Shown: positions 55,155 to 63,345 of the stretch, in pieces
Layout: the number at the start of each line of letters is the position of its first letter
Position numbering within the stretch: the stretch's first letter is position 1
NCBI GenBank assembly: GCA_021849075.1
Contig: JAJZTH010000003.1
Span: 161,288-225,287 of the forward strand
DNA length: 64,000 nucleotides
Direction of reading: 5' to 3'
DNA from: Pseudomonadota bacterium
GTDB taxonomy: Bacteria; Pseudomonadota; Alphaproteobacteria; Sphingomonadales; Sphingomonadaceae
Notes under the pieces: generated by a model
The model's database searches: none
The model's input: only the letters and a program-made list of their open reading frames with translations
What the model was told of the DNA's origin: nothing
Made by a program: the position numbers and the translations under genes

Positions 55155-56413
55155 GGCCGTTCTCCTCGCGCCAGTTGGCTGCCGATCGCCTGATAAATCG
55201 CCAGGGAACGGACAGCGACATGCTCGCCGATACGGCCAATGGTGACGGCGTCCTTTGCCTGGTGACGGCGCTTGGCGCTGCTCCCGCCTGTCCGATGCGC
55301 AGGATCGATCCTATATTGTCGGCGCCCCTCCAGGACAGGATGCTCGGCAATGACCTGGCCAAGGTCGATGATCCGGATCTTGTCGGGCAGTTGCTGGATT
55401 TCGACGACGCGGCGGGTGCGATCGGGGACGCTGTAATAGTTGCCGCCGACAGAGACCATTCCGTCGTGGCTGACCCGGCGCTCTAGTTTCAGAACCGCGT
55501 CGAAGCGCCCCGCTGGGAGCAACTGCAACTCAGGCTGCTCGGCGGCAAAGGCGTCGGCGATGATCCGCTGCGTCGTGCCATGGACACGGACGTTGGCGAC
55601 GGTATCAAGCCAGTCGATCAGCTGGACGTTGAGATCTTCCAGGTTGCGGAAGCTCCGCCCCAGGAAGAAGTCCTTGCGGATGTAGCTGAACGGCCGCTCG
55701 ACCTTTCCCTTGGTCTTAGCCCGATAGGGGCGGCAGGCACGTGGAACGAAGCGATAATGCCCCGCCAGAGCCAGCAATGATCGATTGTAGATGATGTGAC
55801 CCTGTTCATCTTCCCCGGTCACGGCGGTTTTCATGCGATCGTAGAGGATCTCGATCGGGACGCCGCCGATCGTTTCAAAAGCCTGCATATGACAGCGCAA
55901 CAGAGTTTGGAGGTCCTGGTGCATGACATAGCGCGCGAACAGGAAGCGCGAATGCCCCAGCACCAGGCTGAACAGCCAGACGATCCGGCTGACGCCGGGT
56001 TCATCGGTAAAATCGACGACGAACCGGGCGAAGTCGACCTGCGCCTGCACGCCAGGCGGCGTCTCGAACCGCACCTCGAAGGGCTTGGGGCCGTTTTCCG
56101 GTCGGATCGCTGCTAGGAACCGCTTCACAGCGGTATAGGCGCCCATATAACCCAGCTCACGGATCTCACGCGTCAGGCGCGCCGCCGTCAGATCGGGAAA
56201 GGCCGTCACCCGCTCGCGCAGAAATTCGAGATAGGGCGCCAGCTTGTTCGGCCGACCCAACATACGCGGGCCGTAAACCGGGGCCTCAATACCCCGCTCG
56301 ATATATTTACGGATGGTCTTGGGGTCGCGGCCAGTGCGTCGGGCGATGGCGGATATCGATACGCCCTGCCGATGTAGCTCGAGGATCATCATCAATTCTC
56401 CAAGTCGGATCAT
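55151..56413 (-). CDS. istA: IS21 family transposase IstA
   Basis: 420 residues. N-terminal helix-turn-helix GVSISAIARRTGRDPKTIRKYI-type region (shown in part), then an integrase core with the Asp in QVDFARF, the second Asp in LYDRMKTA and the Glu in KGKVERPFSYI. Complete length for the family, so the IS may be active. Confidence 0.94.
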   Translation of the reverse strand: MIRLGELMMILELHRQGVSISAIARRTGRDPKTIRKYIERGIEAPVYGPRMLGRPNKLAPYLEFLRERVTAFPDLTAARLTREIRELGYMGAYTAVKRFLAAIRPENGPKPFEVRFETPPGVQAQVDFARFVVDFTDEPGVSRIVWLFSLVLGHSRFLFARYVMHQDLQTLLRCHMQAFETIGGVPIEILYDRMKTAVTGEDEQGHIIYNRSLLALAGHYRFVPRACRPYRAKTKGKVERPFSYIRKDFFLGRSFRNLEDLNVQLIDWLDTVANVRVHGTTQRIIADAFAAEQPELQLLPAGRFDAVLKLERRVSHDGMVSVGGNYYSVPDRTRRVVEIQQLPDKIRIIDLGQVIAEHPVLEGRRQYRIDPAHRTGGSSAKRRHQAKDAVTIGRIGEHVAVRSLAIYQAIGSQLARGERP

Positions 56414-56459
56414 CGGCCCCGTCTCCGCGTCTGCAAAGGAGATGAGGACGATGTCGGCT

Positions 56460-56499
56460 CATCTCATTCTGCCGGGGCTAGCCCCGGCAGAATGAGATG
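56460..56499. repeat. Perfect 40-bp palindrome before istA
   Basis: Halves CATCTCATTCTGCCGGGGCT and AGCCCCGGCAGAATGAGATG are exact reverse complements with no loop base. It lies between the IS terminal repeat and istA, a place where a hairpin could block transcripts entering from outside. Confidence 0.85.
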
Positions 56500-56512
56500 A
56501 AGGGGCCACCAA

Positions 56513-56704
56513 CTAGGGAATTTTCAAAGCCCACTTTTGCGGAGAATTGCAGGACCGATGACAGCTGTCCGGTGCGCCAGCCATGGAAGACAGCACATAG
56601 CCGTCACGCCGCCGGCGCTCGACCTTGTAGAGATGCGTCTCTCCAGGGCCAGACGGAAGGGCGAGAGTGTCGCCGTGCTGAAACAAGAGGCGGTTTGTGG
56701 GCAT
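56513..56704 (-). pseudogene. 5' fragment of the transposase (tnsB) gene, cut by the IS21 element
   Basis: From ATG 56704 the frame reads MPTNRLLFQHGDTLALP, then THLYKVERRRRDGYVLSS, a short strand-rich segment like the N-terminal beta domain of many TnsB-like proteins, and enters the IS terminal repeat at about codon 54, stopping at 56513. It lies 81 bases after tnsA, where tnsB should begin. The frame at the break (codon TCT) agrees with the frame where the larger part resumes. Confidence 0.6.
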
Positions 56705-56785
56705 AGTGGGGTTCTCGCTAAAATGCGGGCGTTTTAAGGCAGCGACCCGACGCAAGGACGGGAGTGTCGGTGAGATGCGTTCAGG

Positions 56786-57481
56786 TCAGGGCCAAAGCTT
56801 GCGGCCGCGCCCCACCATGGTCGCGCCGCTCATTTCAGCGCTTAGATTGATCGCGAGGTACTTGTGACCGATCAGTCCATTCGCGATGCGTCGGCCGCTG
56901 TCGCCTAGCGCATCCCACACGGTGCGTAGGCGACAAGGGAACGTAAGCCCCTCAAGGATGGCGCAGGCGCGAATGATCTGGCCTTGGTTGATATCCTGAC
57001 TTGCCGACCAAACACGGATGGAGTTTTCCAGCAGGTATCCCGTGCGAATGTTCCGCTCGGACACGATAGAGAAGGCAGCGTTGCGCTCTTCGCAAAGCCG
57101 GATGATGTCCTTGAGCTTGCCGTCGAGGTCCGGCTTCCGGAGTAGCCACTTCTCCGGCTTCACTTCGAAGTAGACCAAGCCCATGGTTGTGCGGGCTAGC
57201 CCGTCCGGCGTGTATCGCCGCAAGCCCGCCGGAGTGTTCCAGGCAAATTGCTCCGGCTGTTCGAGGTACGTGATGACATGCGGGGCAACCGTCATGATGA
57301 CCTGGAACTCCAGATCAAGTCGGCCTTCCCCCTGTTTGCTGACGTTATCACAATGGCCGATAATGGGCAGCCGCGACGTCGTGCAGCCAGACGATCGACG
57401 GCTAGCAGGCTGACGAACGGGGAATTCTGGAGCCGACCGCGGCTTGGCCCGGCTTCCACACTGCTTGTTCGGACTTTGCAT
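56786..57481 (-). CDS. TnsA-like endonuclease
   Basis: 231 residues. The TnsA N-terminal nuclease pattern is visible: Glu58 in LDLEFQ, Asp93 in RRYTPDG and the FEVKPE pair Glu106-Lys108, then a helical C-terminal part. TnsA cuts the non-transferred strand so that the element leaves by cut-and-paste. It is shorter than Tn7 TnsA (273). First 45 residues are basic and poorly ordered; a later start is possible. First gene of the transposition operon. Confidence 0.8.
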   Translation of the reverse strand: MQSPNKQCGSRAKPRSAPEFPVRQPASRRSSGCTTSRLPIIGHCDNVSKQGEGRLDLEFQVIMTVAPHVITYLEQPEQFAWNTPAGLRRYTPDGLARTTMGLVYFEVKPEKWLLRKPDLDGKLKDIIRLCEERNAAFSIVSERNIRTGYLLENSIRVWSASQDINQGQIIRACAILEGLTFPCRLRTVWDALGDSGRRIANGLIGHKYLAINLSAEMSGATMVGRGRKLWP

Positions 57482-57551
57482 GCCAAAAAACTCCTTCGGC
57501 CATCAAGGGTACGAAGGAGCCATTAAAAGTCAATAAAAGTCTTGATGGTGG

Positions 57552-57992
57552 CTAAATGTGCTCTGAGCGGCTTCGTTCGATGAGCAATGATTTGCCTGGC
57601 GGCGCGATCGACCACAGCGATCCGGTACGTTCGGCTAGCCCTTCATCAGCCATGCGCTTGAGCACGCCATAGTGAGTTTTGGGGTGAAGGCTGTCCCCAA
57701 ACTTCTGCATTAGAACCCTACGGATAGCTTTGGCGTCCAATCCATGTTCGTTGGCATCAAGGCTTTTGAGGATTGCCATACGCACAGGAGCGTTTGCCGC
57801 CATCGGGCCATGCTTAGGTGGCGCTACATCGCCGCCTGAGAACGCCTCGATAAGTCGACTTGTCGAGTCTATCTGGCCATCGATAAGGTCCAGGCGGCTC
57901 TTTAGGTTTAGGCGGATCCGTTCCAAGCTGCCCAGCACGGTGCGAAGCTGTTCCACATCCTGATTACTCTCGACTGCAACCGCACGAACCAT
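57552..57992 (-). CDS. Small protein with N-terminal helix and winged-helix-like C-terminus
   Basis: 146 residues. Residues 10-50 are predicted helical (LRTVLGSLERIRLNLKSRLD), residues ~75-130 resemble a winged helix (LDAKAIRRVLMQKFGDSLHPKTHYGVLKRM, shown in part, then AERTGSLWSI). Likely DNA-binding. It is upstream of tnsA on the same strand with a 70-base gap holding direct GTC-AT repeats, so it could regulate the operon. I do not recognise a family. Confidence 0.6.
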   Translation of the reverse strand: MVRAVAVESNQDVEQLRTVLGSLERIRLNLKSRLDLIDGQIDSTSRLIEAFSGGDVAPPKHGPMAANAPVRMAILKSLDANEHGLDAKAIRRVLMQKFGDSLHPKTHYGVLKRMADEGLAERTGSLWSIAPPGKSLLIERSRSEHI

Positions 57993-58712
57993 AGCTATGG
58001 CCTTCTCGAAGAATGGACACCTACAGAGCTTTTCGAACCTACCGTGTGCGAACCTTCCTTGGTCATCAACAGCGGGTCATCATGCTCGCAATCCGCTCGT
58101 GAGGTCAAGATAACGAGAGAATTGGCCAGAAAACCCGCGCTACTGCGCTGGATTCTGCTCTCGCCTACACTTGGCAACACGTCCGAATTCTTACGCCCCC
58201 TTATCTCATGATGTCCCTTTGGCGCAACCACACGTCCGATTACGTCATCGATGATGACCTTCGAAAACGCCGCATCATGGGACGTCCAATCGGACGTCCG
58301 TAGGTTTCGAACACATTCGTTGGTGGCGCTGTCGACTTTTTCGCCGGGCAATTCCGGTCTCATTGATGCGGGCGATAGGTATGGCATGGTCAACATTATA
58401 GACTCAATGAGTCATATATTCAATCTCAATAAGACTCCGATGTCTAGCCTGTCTCATAGCGGGCTCTGCACGTGCTTACCGGGTCGCCAAGGGGAGGAGG
58501 CAGCTTCGAACTGGCACTGAGATGAGATTGTAAAGCACAAATGTCTAGATTTCATCACTGGTGAGAGGCCTATGAAGCGGGTGGCACGATCAGGCGTAAG
58601 GCTCAGAGTGGTCCGGACGCTTGCCTGTGGATAACTTGCCGAAAAACTCAAAACGAGTCATTATTGCCTCATGTCGAGTCGTTTATGTGATTTTGATGAC
58701 CGGGAGTTGCGT
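57993..58712. other. 720 bases without a convincing gene
   Basis: Frames such as 57995-58396 (minus) lack ribosome sites and domain resemblance. The stretch holds four ACGTCC-type sites (58177-58304), a palindrome GACTCAATGAGTC at 58401-58413, and a GAGTC-rich segment before the next gene. It divides the minus-strand transposition genes from the plus-strand pair. Confidence 0.5.
58177..58304 (+). repeat. Cluster of ACGTCC-type repeats
   Basis: ACACGTCCGAATTCTTACG (58177), ACACGTCCGATTACG (58230) and two GGACGTCC palindromes (58280, 58292) fall within 130 bases of non-coding DNA. Could be binding sites for a regulator or replication/transposition factor. Confidence 0.45.
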
Positions 58713-59513
58713 ATGACAAGTACACACCTGACGACAATTCATCGTTATCCGCCAGTTGGAGGGGGCGCTGATCCTAAGGCTGCGATCTTTGCCCGGTCCT
58801 TTAGGCCTGACTCGAATAACGATGAGGCAATCATCGACGGTGTGACGCTCGCGCCGCATATCTCGTCCATAGTCCAACGCCGAGATTTCGGCACGACCGT
58901 CCACTATTCAGCGATCGGCAGCACAATGCTCCGCATAAGCACCGGACGGGCCGGTCAACGATCGCAGAGGCTGCTGCCCGAAAGGGTAGCGTTTGAACTG
59001 CCCGCTGGATTCGGGAGGTCAATCACACTGGTCCCGGCGGAGCGGAAGCGCGTTTTGGGACCATCTCGGGCGAGGCGGCAATCAACACCGCCTTGGCAAC
59101 TGCGTCATCTCAAGAGCGAGGTTGCAGCAAGGACAGCGACCGCTATCTCTCAGCCGCTCACAGGGCATGGTCGCACGGAGAGGATGACGCTGTACGTTGC
59201 TTCAATGGTCGATGAGCGAGATCTGACGATCATTCATGCCTTCGCGGCTTCCATGGCGACATCGGAGACCGAGTTTCGCAGGCGCCTTGCGGGGCGCGCC
59301 GGCTGGAAAACGGCCAGTACCGCAACCGTAACCTCGGGGTTCGATCCATCAGAGCCTATCGCGGCATACTTGCTGCCGGATTCCATCGCAGAGATTCTCG
59401 CCGACGTCAGGGATGATCCCCGTTCCATCCTGGCAGATGGTCTGGACGTATTTGTCGAGCATCGGTTTGCCATGGAGCGCTTCGTATCGGCCCCTTTGTG
59501 CCGCTATGACTGA
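58713..59513 (+). CDS. Hypothetical protein, first gene of a coupled pair
   Basis: 266 residues from ATG 58713, chosen for GGGAG seven bases ahead; an ATG at 58671 lacks such a site. No recognised family, signal or membrane segment. The middle is arginine-rich and low in order; the last ~100 residues (YVASMVDERDLTIIHAFAAS onward) look like a compact helical domain. Its stop lies inside the start of the next gene. Confidence 0.5.
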   Translation: MTSTHLTTIHRYPPVGGGADPKAAIFARSFRPDSNNDEAIIDGVTLAPHISSIVQRRDFGTTVHYSAIGSTMLRISTGRAGQRSQRLLPERVAFELPAGFGRSITLVPAERKRVLGPSRARRQSTPPWQLRHLKSEVAARTATAISQPLTGHGRTERMTLYVASMVDERDLTIIHAFAASMATSETEFRRRLAGRAGWKTASTATVTSGFDPSEPIAAYLLPDSIAEILADVRDDPRSILADGLDVFVEHRFAMERFVSAPLCRYD

Positions 59514-59913
59514 GGGCAGCACGCTGGACGCAAACCTGAGCTGGACACCTGGGCTCCCTGAGGGGTGGCAGCCGCTCTATCATGAGGTAATCCATGCCAT
59601 CGCCGCTATCGACCCGTTCGCGAAGGTCGTCGATGCAAAAGAGAAGTTCGGCGAGATGCGGGTCTACATGAAGGAGTTCGATGAACCCATCTTTGACCTC
59701 ATCGATGCGGCCACTGCCAAGTCGCGGACCCTATGCCAAATGTGCGGCGAGAAGGGAGTTCTGTCACGAAACGGCGGGTTCTATGCGACAGTCTGCCCCA
59801 AGCACTCTGACGGCTTCGAGCCGGCGAAATTCTCGCCGATGAGGCACGTCCGAATGATCATTCCGAAGCCCGACGGTGAAGATGCTGATCAGAAGAAGGA
59901 GAAACCAGAATAG
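59506..59913 (+). CDS. Hypothetical zinc-ribbon-like protein
   Basis: 135 residues from ATG 59506, overlapping the upstream gene by eight bases. The pattern PEGWQPLYHEVIHAI, then KEKFGEMRVYM, then CQMCGEKGVLSRNGGFYATVC-PKH is shared by a widespread but unnamed bacterial family with a CxxC...CxxH metal site. Often seen on phages, plasmids and islands. Function unknown. Confidence 0.65.
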   Translation: MTEGSTLDANLSWTPGLPEGWQPLYHEVIHAIAAIDPFAKVVDAKEKFGEMRVYMKEFDEPIFDLIDAATAKSRTLCQMCGEKGVLSRNGGFYATVCPKHSDGFEPAKFSPMRHVRMIIPKPDGEDADQKKEKPE

Positions 59914-59919
59914 CTCTGC

Positions 59920-60774
59920 CTACTTAGTGCGCTGCCCACCTTGGAAGGCCCAGCGTAAGGTTTCCGCCACAGCGAAGGTCGAAAGCCTAACGGCAGGCCG
60001 GCGCAGATGCCGAGTCGGCAGCCCATGCATCTCGCGAGCCCAGCCAGGAAGCAGATCGACGGCGGCTTCCATGGTCATATGCTGAACGGGCATTGCTCCG
60101 AGCGAGGGGGCCGGTTGTTTAAGGACGAGGCGTGCCACATCCCGCGTGCGGCGATCCATATGCAATTCAGGGACCATGGCTTCGATCAATTGGTCGGCTT
60201 CCTTCCTGGTTTCCGGAACCGGCGAAGCGCCCAGCCTTCGCGCGACGTCGGCGAATTGCGCGAAGTATGTATCTTGGTCCGCAACCGACATATCCGGCTC
60301 CGCGTACCGGATCCACGCGTCCAAGAAGCTGACGGCTTCAGTTACGTGGACCCAGGCCAGCAGGTGCGGATCGTTGGCCGTGTACGGGGTGCCGTCCGCA
60401 AGTGTACCGGTGACCCGATCGTGCACTTGCTTCACGCGCTCTATCGCGGACAGGGCGTCAGCCTGATCTGCGAATGTGGTGACAGCAATAAATCTCGCCG
60501 TCCGCCTCAGCCTGCCGAGCATGTCATTTCGGAAGGTGGAATGATCCCAGATGCCTGCCAATGCTGCGGGATGAAGCATCTGCAATAGCAGCGCTGAAAC
60601 GCCACCAACCATCATCGTGGTAACGTCTCCATGGACGCGCCAGATCACAGATCCTTCCGGGAAAAGGGCATTCGATGACCGGGCAACCGGTTCTTCCCCG
60701 CGCGATTGGTCGTTGAAGATGGCCCGGACCCGCCCGACCAATGCGCGACGCAAGATTTGGGATGGGACAGACAT
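59920..60774 (-). CDS. Oxygenase MpaB-like protein (DUF2236)
   Basis: 284 residues from ATG 60774, with AGGAGG four bases ahead. The pattern HPAALAGIWDHS, RLRRTARFIAVTTF and DPHLLAWVHVTEAVSF is the DUF2236 heme-protein family, which includes rubber oxygenase Lcp and mycophenolic acid MpaB. The histidines in the HP and WVHV motifs are candidates for heme contact. It follows the TetR gene by 11 bases and is likely in its operon. Confidence 0.82.
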   Translation of the reverse strand: MSVPSQILRRALVGRVRAIFNDQSRGEEPVARSSNALFPEGSVIWRVHGDVTTMMVGGVSALLLQMLHPAALAGIWDHSTFRNDMLGRLRRTARFIAVTTFADQADALSAIERVKQVHDRVTGTLADGTPYTANDPHLLAWVHVTEAVSFLDAWIRYAEPDMSVADQDTYFAQFADVARRLGASPVPETRKEADQLIEAMVPELHMDRRTRDVARLVLKQPAPSLGAMPVQHMTMEAAVDLLPGWAREMHGLPTRHLRRPAVRLSTFAVAETLRWAFQGGQRTK

Positions 60775-60785
60775 TGTGCCTCCTT

Positions 60786-61409
60786 CTAGCCAACAAGGCG
60801 GACCGCGCAGGCGGCCACCTGTTGCAGGCGCTTCCCTGCTGCCCCGCCGCTGGCCTCAATCGACATTCCCTCCAAGAGGGTAATCAGCGATGTCGCGATC
60901 GCGTCTGTATCAATCTCGTCCGCCAATTGCCCATCCGCAACTCCGCGCTGCAATCGAGCCAGGAAGAGATCCCGCTCCTGTTCTCGTAGGTTGCGGAGCG
61001 CATCGGCAATATGCTGGTCTTCTGCCGGCACATTGATGGCGCCCGTCACCACGACGCAGCCGCAAGGAGCATCGGGAGAAGTCAGAATTCGAGCTGCCTC
61101 GGCGAAGAAGGCCGCGAATGCCTTGCGGACGTCTGGCTCTGCCTCGAGCGCTACCCAGGTTTGGTCCCAATACACCCGCTCATATTGAGCGATCGCCTCC
61201 ATGAAGAGCTGGGCCTTGTTGCCGAAGGCACCATAAAGGCTGGGTGGGTTGATCCCCATGACCGCGCAAAGCTCCCCAACCGTCGTCGGCGTGAAGCCTT
61301 TGCGCCAGAACAGTTCAAGCGCTCGGTCAAGCGCAGCCGCCCGGTCAAAGCGCTGCCGCCCCTTCGGCACATGGGGTTGGATGATGGTCTCGTTGATCTT
61401 CACCGGCAT
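60786..61409 (-). CDS. TetR/AcrR family regulator
   Basis: 207 residues. N-terminal helix-turn-helix (ALDRALELFWRKGFTPTTVG, then LCAVMGINPPSLYGAFGNK) and a ligand domain with DAPCGCVVVTGAI, whose two cysteines could sense electrophiles as in NemR. Divergent from the NmrA-like gene; two operator palindromes lie between. Likely represses both directions until a ligand binds. Confidence 0.9.
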   Translation of the reverse strand: MPVKINETIIQPHVPKGRQRFDRAAALDRALELFWRKGFTPTTVGELCAVMGINPPSLYGAFGNKAQLFMEAIAQYERVYWDQTWVALEAEPDVRKAFAAFFAEAARILTSPDAPCGCVVVTGAINVPAEDQHIADALRNLREQERDLFLARLQRGVADGQLADEIDTDAIATSLITLLEGMSIEASGGAAGKRLQQVAACAVRLVG

Positions 61410-61428
61410 ATATTTCGCTCATCGGGTC

Positions 61429-61457
61429 TTGACGGTTTGTAGCTAGCACTACAAATA
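61429..61457 (+). promoter_or_regulatory. Possible promoter overlapping the first operator
   Basis: TTGACG (61429) and CAAATA (61452) with a 17-base spacer, reading toward the NmrA-like gene. The operator at 61436-61455 covers the spacer, fitting repression by steric block. Confidence 0.4.
61436..61455. promoter_or_regulatory. TetR operator 1
   Basis: TTTGTAGCTAGCACTACAAA, outer arms TTTGTA/TACAAA exact inverted repeats. Confidence 0.75.
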
Positions 61458-61461
61458 GGCG

Positions 61462-61481
61462 TTTGTAGCAAGCATTACAAA
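61462..61481. promoter_or_regulatory. TetR operator 2
   Basis: TTTGTAGCAAGCATTACAAA, same arms (one mismatch), centre 26 bases from operator 1, i.e. on a similar DNA face. Confidence 0.75.
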
Positions 61482-61533
61482 TCGGGCGTCCGCTTTTCCA
61501 ACGCGCGCTTCCAGAGCAATCAGGAGATGGCCC

Positions 61534-62187
61534 ATGAAGGTCTTCATCATCGGTGCAGCCGGCAAGGTCGGTCTGCGCCTTGCGGAAAAGCTCGCCCACG
61601 GGGGGCATGAGGTTCAGGCGCTGCATCGTGGGGCGGAGCAGTCGACCAAACTTTCCGCGGTCGGCGCGAAACCTATTCTGGGCGATCTCACGCTGCTTTC
61701 CGCGCAGAAGCTTGGGCGGCTGATGAAGAGTGCCGATGCCGTTGTTTTCACAGCTGGCGCCGGTGGTGCAGGGATGGACGTTACCAACGCCATCGACGGT
61801 CGTGGTCTGGAACTAGCCGTCGCGGCTGCGCAGGCGTCAGGCGTCAGCCGGTTCCTGCTCGTCTCTTCCTACCCCGACGCCTGGCGCGACCGTGAGAGGT
61901 CTGAAGGGTTCGAGAACTATATCCGGGTGAAGAAGTTGGCCGACGCCCACCTTGTCGCCAGCGGCCTCGACTGGGTCATCGTACGCCCAGGCACCTTGTC
62001 CGATGAGCCGGGGACCGGCCTCGTGGCGGCTGATGTCGCCATTCCTTACGGGACTGTGCCTCGTGACGATGTGGCGGCTACGCTGGCGGCCATCATTCAC
62101 CAGCCAAAGCTCTCCCGCGTCATCCTGGAGCTCACCTCCGGCGATGAGCCCATCAGCAGCGCAATAGCGCGCGTCGCGACGCGCTGA
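61534..62187 (+). CDS. NAD(P)-binding NmrA-like / SDR protein
   Basis: 217 residues with AGGAGA before the ATG. Rossmann motif KVFIIGAAGKVGLRLAEKL, then FLLVSSYPDAW and YIRVKKLADAHL with the active-site-like Tyr/Lys pair; atypical short-chain reductase of the NAD(P)H-binding type. Thirty-six bases before the OYE gene; probably handles the same reactive substrate. Confidence 0.82.
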   Translation: MKVFIIGAAGKVGLRLAEKLAHGGHEVQALHRGAEQSTKLSAVGAKPILGDLTLLSAQKLGRLMKSADAVVFTAGAGGAGMDVTNAIDGRGLELAVAAAQASGVSRFLLVSSYPDAWRDRERSEGFENYIRVKKLADAHLVASGLDWVIVRPGTLSDEPGTGLVAADVAIPYGTVPRDDVAATLAAIIHQPKLSRVILELTSGDEPISSAIARVATR

Positions 62188-62223
62188 TTCCCTCATTCCA
62201 TCTCGATCGCATCAGGAAGTTGA

Positions 62224-63345
62224 ATGACCGAAACCACCACTGACCTCTTCGAGCCTGTTACCCTTGGGGACATTGCACTCGCCAACCGCATCGTCATGGC
62301 ACCGCTAACCCGCGCCCGTGCCTGTGAGGATGGCGTCCCGACGGACCTGCACGCGACCTACTATGCGCAGCGGGCATCCGCCGGTCTCATTATCGCTGAG
62401 GCGACCAACATCACTCAGCAAGGTCGCGGCTACGCGCTTACTCCCGGTCTGTGGACTGAAGAGCAGGTTGCAGGCTGGAAGAAGGTGACTGATGCGGTCC
62501 ATGCCGCCGGCGGCAAGATCGTCTCCCAGCTTTGGCATGTCGGCCGTTTCAGCCATGTCAGCCTACAGCCCGATGGCAAAGCACCGGTCGCCCCTTCGGC
62601 CATCAAAGCAGAGGGAAAGACCTTCACCGTCGATGGGATGCAGGATGTGTCGGAGCCCCGGGCTCTTGAAACCGACGAAATCCCGGGCCTGATCCAGGAT
62701 TATGTCCGTGCTGCCGAGAACGCCAAGCGCGCTGGCTTCGACGGTGTCGAGGTTCATTCGGCCAACAGCTACCTGCTCGACCAGTTCATCCGGGACAGCA
62801 CGAACAAGCGGACTGATCAGTACGGCGGCCCCATCGAGAACCGCACCAGGCTGACCCAGGAGATTGTCGAGGCGGTCGTGGGCGTTTGGGGTTCGGGCCG
62901 CGTCGGGATCCGACTTTCGCCCACCACGCCCGATGCCGGCAACACGCCGATGGATAGCACGCCAATGGAAACCTACGGCTATCTCATCAAGCAGCTGAAC
63001 CGCTTCAACCTCGCCTACCTCCACTTCGTTGAGGGCGCGACGGCAGGATCACGAGATCTGCCCGAGGGTATCGATCTCGACGCACTCCGCGATCTGTTCG
63101 AAGGGCCGTACATCGGCAACAACGGTTATGACCTCAACCTTGCCGTCGAACGCCGTGCCGAAGGTCGAGTGGATGCTGTGGCGTTCGGTCGCCCCTTCAT
63201 CGCGAACCCTGATCTGGTTTCGCGTCTCCAGAATGGTCAACCGCTCGCCGAGGCCGAGCGCGAGACCTATTATGGGAACGGGGCTGTGGGGTACATCGAC
63301 TGGCCGGAGTTCGACCGCGATAGCCTTGCACCTGCTCCAGCTTGA
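62224..63345 (+). CDS. Alkene reductase of the Old Yellow Enzyme family
   Basis: 373 residues. FMN barrel with VMAPLTRARA, active-site His178, Asn181 and Tyr183 in VHSANSYLLDQF and RTDQYGGPIENR. NemA-like enzymes reduce electron-poor alkenes, maleimides, nitrate esters and nitroaromatics with NADPH. Control by the neighbouring TetR resembles the NemR-NemA logic of E. coli. Full length. Confidence 0.93.
   Translation: MTETTTDLFEPVTLGDIALANRIVMAPLTRARACEDGVPTDLHATYYAQRASAGLIIAEATNITQQGRGYALTPGLWTEEQVAGWKKVTDAVHAAGGKIVSQLWHVGRFSHVSLQPDGKAPVAPSAIKAEGKTFTVDGMQDVSEPRALETDEIPGLIQDYVRAAENAKRAGFDGVEVHSANSYLLDQFIRDSTNKRTDQYGGPIENRTRLTQEIVEAVVGVWGSGRVGIRLSPTTPDAGNTPMDSTPMETYGYLIKQLNRFNLAYLHFVEGATAGSRDLPEGIDLDALRDLFEGPYIGNNGYDLNLAVERRAEGRVDAVAFGRPFIANPDLVSRLQNGQPLAEAERETYYGNGAVGYIDWPEFDRDSLAPAPA

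Larger units (their letters stand above)
54236..56543 (-). mobile_element. IS21-family insertion sequence inside the transposase gene
   Basis: About 2.3 kb with istA and istB overlapping by four bases. Long imperfect inverted repeats: left TTCCGTAAAAGTGGGC then AAAATTCCCTAGTT (54236-54270), right the same word with few changes in reverse (56511-56543). I see no clean target duplication at the flanks (GAAGAT against GAATTG). The ends may be off by a few bases. Confidence 0.8.

Noticed and set aside
58177..58304. Right end of the Tn7-like transposon
   Set aside because: The repeated words point the same way as at the left end and differ in sequence; inverted copies are expected.
57995..58396. 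A 133-codon minus-strand frame
   Set aside because: No ribosome site, no family, and it covers the repeat cluster; treated as non-coding.
60181..60210. CAATTGGTCGGC as a transposon-end repeat
   Set aside because: Single copy inside the DUF2236 gene and only partly matching.
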